A stretch of 38,266 nt of DNA. It comes from a virus. Shown here piece by piece: positions 35,613-38,266 of the stretch (positions are counted from its first letter, which is position 1; the number at the start of each line of letters is the position of its first letter). The position numbers and the translations under genes were made by a program. The notes beneath the pieces are model-generated. The model did not search any database. It had not been told where the DNA came from and saw nothing but the letters and a program-made list of their open reading frames with translations. Location of the stretch: IMG/VR virus record IMGVR_UViG_3300031652_000010, positions 1 through 38,266 of that record, one strand, 5' to 3'.

Positions 35613-36971
35613 TTAGGCGTTCACGGTTCCGATGATTGTCCGGTGCATGCCTCCCAGCACATTGAATTCCTGCCAGAGCAGGTAGTCGAGCGCATCACAG
35701 ATATGATCCAGGCCAGAGCCCTTGTCGCGCTGGCTCGTGCCTTCTTTGTAGGTCAATCCGGCAAGGGCCCGAATCAGTGGTTCGGCCTTGGGGTGGATGC
35801 GGACCCGCCGGCGGTTGCCCTGGAGGAACATCGCCTGGGTGTTGTTCACGCGGTCCACTACGGGTGGTGCCTGGGATGGTGCCCGGATCTCAAAGCCAGC
35901 CCGTTCCAAGATCGTGAAATCGGTCTGGCCAACAGGTGCGTTGGTATGCCGCTGTTTTCCGGCTGGGTCCGGGCAGATGATGATTCTGCGATTCTCGTAG
36001 CGGCGCCGGATCTCTGCTGCTACCTGCTCGGTATTCGACGTGCCGATTTCCAGTGCATCCAGCACGTGGCATTCGTCCACAACACGGACAGCAATCACGC
36101 TGGCCATGGGATTCACATTGAAGTCCTGGCCCACAAGGATCTCTGCACCCGTATCGGCTACTGATGCGTCTACATTGCCTTCTGGGAATGGCTTGCAGCT
36201 GAAACTCGAATATACCATGCCCTCAACATCGTCCAGGATTTCAGCATGGATCTCCTGGCGGCCAAGCCGCGTGCCCTCATAGGCGGCAAGTGTATCCGAG
36301 AACCAGATCGGGCTCAGGTTGGCGCGGTTCTCATAACTAGAGCCCACAACCGTGATTGTCGTGGGCTTGGCTTCGATCTCCTCAAGGAGCGGGAGCGGGC
36401 GTGGTGTCGTGGTAATCAGTACGCGCGGCTGATCGCCCGAAACCTCACGCATACCAAACTGGAGGTTGTCCCAACACTCACGCGGGTTCTTGTACTTGGC
36501 AAACTCATCGAACCAGCCAGTATCACCAGAGAACCCACGGAGCTGGTCCGGGTCCTCACTGGAATAGACAGTGGCCCACGAGCCATTCGGCCATTCGAGC
36601 CGGCGGTTGGAGGGATAGTACATCGGCCGCTCGTCTGGCTTGGTATTACGCAAGATGCCGCCAGGACCCTCAACCATGTAGTCGCGCACATCGGCCGGTG
36701 TCTTGCCGACCATGGCAATCCAGCGGCCGGGTTCCTCTATTGCCCGCTCCTGTACCCAGCCAGCACCCGTACGAGTCTTGCCGAAACCACGACCGGCCCT
36801 GACCATCCAGGTGAGCCAGTCGCTATCCGGTGGGAGCTGTTTCGGCCGGGCCCAGAAGCGCCAATCCCATTCGAGGGCAACTGCCTCCTCATCTGGCGTC
36901 TCGGCCCAGAATGCCTCCAGGAGTTCGGGCGTCAGTGTGGCAAGCCGCTCAGCGGTGGAAAGGTCCGTCAT
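35613..36971 (-). CDS. terL: Terminase large subunit
   Basis: 452 residues. The packaging ATPase has Walker A A-G-R-G-F-G-K-T (59-66), Walker B W-F-D-E (153-156) and coupling motif I-T-T-T-P (186-190). The RNase H-like nuclease follows with D283 (GQDFNVNP), D335 (CPDPAG) and the C-terminal acidic HICDALDYLL near 425-434. All key residues are present. It overlaps the small subunit gene by 4 bp. The start is the ATG in that overlap. Confidence 0.93.
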   Translation of the reverse strand: MTDLSTAERLATLTPELLEAFWAETPDEEAVALEWDWRFWARPKQLPPDSDWLTWMVRAGRGFGKTRTGAGWVQERAIEEPGRWIAMVGKTPADVRDYMVEGPGGILRNTKPDERPMYYPSNRRLEWPNGSWATVYSSEDPDQLRGFSGDTGWFDEFAKYKNPRECWDNLQFGMREVSGDQPRVLITTTPRPLPLLEEIEAKPTTITVVGSSYENRANLSPIWFSDTLAAYEGTRLGRQEIHAEILDDVEGMVYSSFSCKPFPEGNVDASVADTGAEILVGQDFNVNPMASVIAVRVVDECHVLDALEIGTSNTEQVAAEIRRRYENRRIIICPDPAGKQRHTNAPVGQTDFTILERAGFEIRAPSQAPPVVDRVNNTQAMFLQGNRRRVRIHPKAEPLIRALAGLTYKEGTSQRDKGSGLDHICDALDYLLWQEFNVLGGMHRTIIGTVNA

Positions 36972-37390
36972 GTGCTTTCCGTAAGCAGACGACTGGCTAT
37001 GCCATTGATCCTGTTTTCTACCCGCTCACGTACTGCTTTGACATCCAGTTGCACATTGCCCGAATGCTCGACTTCGGTCTTATCCGTCCAGCCCAGGTTC
37101 TTGAGCGCGAAAATGGCGCCTGTTGGCGCATTGGTGTGTAGTCGCTGTTCGTATCTGTCCTCTATGTGTAACATCGCCCAAGCCACAATGTCCTCATAGC
37201 CCTTGCGCTTACCGTATTCATGGATGGTCTGGCGTTTCTTGAGACCGAGTGCGAGTGCCATACCAGCCATTGTTACCGGCCTTTGCTCCTGGCGGCATTC
37301 ATCGAAATAGACGGAAACGCGCCGCTCGAATTCCTCTGGTGTGGGCACTAGTAGCGGCCTGCCCATCCGTGTTTCAACGGCTTCGCTCAC
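36968..37390 (-). CDS. terS: Terminase small subunit (gp3-like)
   Basis: 140 residues. An N-terminal helical DNA-binding part (PTPEEFERRVSVYFDECRQE, MALALGLKKRQTIHEYGKRK) and the AIFALKNLGWTDKTEVEHSG motif are those of the P22 gp3-like DNA-packaging family. It recognises the packaging site and loads the large subunit, which follows with ATGA overlap. Confidence 0.85.
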   Translation of the reverse strand: MSEAVETRMGRPLLVPTPEEFERRVSVYFDECRQEQRPVTMAGMALALGLKKRQTIHEYGKRKGYEDIVAWAMLHIEDRYEQRLHTNAPTGAIFALKNLGWTDKTEVEHSGNVQLDVKAVRERVENRINGIASRLLTEST

Positions 37391-37650
37391 CGCTCAATCA
37401 CCTCGATCCAACTTGTACAGCGTTTGCATGGCACGACACGACCCAGGCCACTTGCATGATCTTCGTCCACAATGCGGGTGAGGATTTCCGGCTCGCCTGG
37501 TACATCCATGATACGGCGGTCACATTTCGGGCAGCGCACAATGGAATACACAATGGCCCGCTCTCCGATCATGGTCATGGAGACACGGGCCACTATAGGG
37601 CCACTCGCTTGCTTGACCTCAAACATAGACGATGCGCTATACCTCGTCAA
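37387..37650 (-). CDS. Zinc-ribbon protein (up to 87 aa)
   Basis: C-P-K-C and C-K-R-C pairs about 35 residues apart form a zinc ribbon, with IVRCPKCDRRIMDVPGE and VVPCKRCTSWIEV as the knuckles. The start is uncertain: TTG at 37650 (AAGG 9 nt upstream) or ATG at 37626. It overlaps both neighbours. Unknown function. It lies just before terminase. Confidence 0.55.
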   Translation of the reverse strand: MTRYSASSMFEVKQASGPIVARVSMTMIGERAIVYSIVRCPKCDRRIMDVPGEPEILTRIVDEDHASGLGRVVPCKRCTSWIEVIER

Positions 37651-37912
37651 TGAGTCTTACCTTGCCGGTCTCCCGTTTGATGCGCTCGCGTTCCTCGATT
37701 TTCGTCTGTTTGCGCTCGAAGGATTCACTGTCACCGATATTGGGGGCATAGGAATACATGCCATCGGGTGGCACATGCGGTATCGGGAACAGCCGTTCCG
37801 TTTCGGCGCCGCACTCAATACAAGCCAGTGGCGTGAAGCTTTCCTCGCAAGAACAGATCCGGCTACTGATCTTGCCGCATTGTGAACAGCGATACTCATA
37901 AATGGGCATCAT
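37637..37912 (-). CDS. FmdB-type zinc-ribbon protein
   Basis: 91 residues starting MMPIYEYRCSQCGKI, the hallmark of the FmdB/CxxC-CxxC zinc-ribbon family, with the second pair at CIECGAETERLF. A helical charged tail (FERKQTKIEERERIKRE) follows. Members may be regulators or structural zinc proteins. The start is the ATGATG overlapping the upstream stop. Confidence 0.65.
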   Translation of the reverse strand: MMPIYEYRCSQCGKISSRICSCEESFTPLACIECGAETERLFPIPHVPPDGMYSYAPNIGDSESFERKQTKIEERERIKRETGKVRLIDEV

Positions 37913-38253
37913 GCCGCCAATTTGAACAGTGTATCCCGGGGCGGCAGGCAGTCGCGCCGCCGCAGCTCTGACACGAGTGCATCATACTCCATGCCTGCCG
38001 CTTCAATCCACATCGCACTACGTGATGAGTCCAGGAACCAGCAGATATCGCTGTAGGCATGACGATGGGCCCGCCATTGGGCAAAGAGTTGCGGTGCAAT
38101 GCAGTTGAGTGCCTTGGTTGACGACCGGCCAGTGGTCCGCACGAGTGCCCGCATCTGGAATGCCACTTGTAGTGTTATCCGCCACTTGCCAGGTGGGATG
38201 CTCTTGGTCGCATCAGCAACCAACTCCAGAGCCATGCGTTCATAGCCAGACAA
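37909..38253 (-). CDS. Small protein (114 aa), unknown function
   Basis: TTG at 38253 with GGAGG 8 nt upstream at the very edge of the window is the better-supported start. ATG at 38235 is the alternative. Helical, basic (SIPPGKWRITLQVAFQMRAL, RSSTKALNCIAPQLFAQWR) with an MWIEAAGMEYDALVSELRRR end. The pattern of a compact helical protein ahead of terminase is common in phages, but I recognise no family. Confidence 0.55.
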   Translation of the reverse strand: MSGYERMALELVADATKSIPPGKWRITLQVAFQMRALVRTTGRSSTKALNCIAPQLFAQWRAHRHAYSDICWFLDSSRSAMWIEAAGMEYDALVSELRRRDCLPPRDTLFKLAA

Positions 38254-38266
38254 CTATCCGGCCTCC

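Overview
This 38.3-kb window is most of the genome of a tailed double-stranded DNA phage. The long tape measure gene, tail tube gene and paired tail chaperones point to a siphovirus. Essentially every gene I can support lies on the minus strand, so transcription and gene order run from right to left. Stop and start codons overlap (ATGA or TAATG) at most junctions, and there is no integrase, repressor/Cro pair or replication gene here. The host cannot be read directly. The lipoprotein signal of the phage-borne subtilase (Cys followed by a short T/A/P-rich linker) resembles Gemmatimonadota lipoproteins, which is only a hint.

Right to left, the layout is as follows. (1) 38253-35613: three small proteins, two with zinc ribbons, then terminase small and large subunits. 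(2) 35600-26876: portal (DUF4055-like), small ORFs, Mu-F/SPP1-gp7-like head protein, an MptE/DUF115-like protein, scaffold, P22-like major capsid protein, a DnaT-like connector, a second MptE/DUF115-like paralogue and a fibre-type protein. (3) 26811-20097: an accessory block with a lipoprotein subtilisin-like protease, a small protein, and two large proteins built from about 10 and about 43 copies of the same 20-residue Ala/Thr/Gly-rich repeat. (4) 20097-8711: head closure, neck protein, tail terminator, tail tube, tail assembly chaperones joined by a canonical -1 slippery site, tape measure, a very large tail-tip/fibre protein carrying a few copies of the same 20-residue repeat, and two more tail-tip proteins. 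(5) 8593-5178: lysis region (membrane protein with coiled coil, amidase endolysin, two-TM holin candidate), a putative HExxH peptidase, a metallophosphoesterase and a winged-helix protein. (6) 5177-1: short DNA-binding and zinc-ribbon proteins under their own promoters, two interrupted tRNA-like genes, duplicated boundary sequences and two consecutive ParB-like proteins.

The most notable items are these. A compact, apparently independent small-RNA gene at 5186-5030 has a promoter, two hairpins with perfectly complementary loops and an intrinsic terminator. A 20-residue repeat family is shared by three virion-type proteins. Two tRNA-like genes carry about 30-47 nt of extra sequence at the D arm. 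A secreted lipoprotein subtilase is embedded in the structural operon. MptE/DUF115 paralogues bracket the scaffold/capsid genes. Intrinsic terminators and strong hairpins inside the late operon suggest that expression of the capsid, tail tube and lysis genes is tuned by termination or RNA processing.
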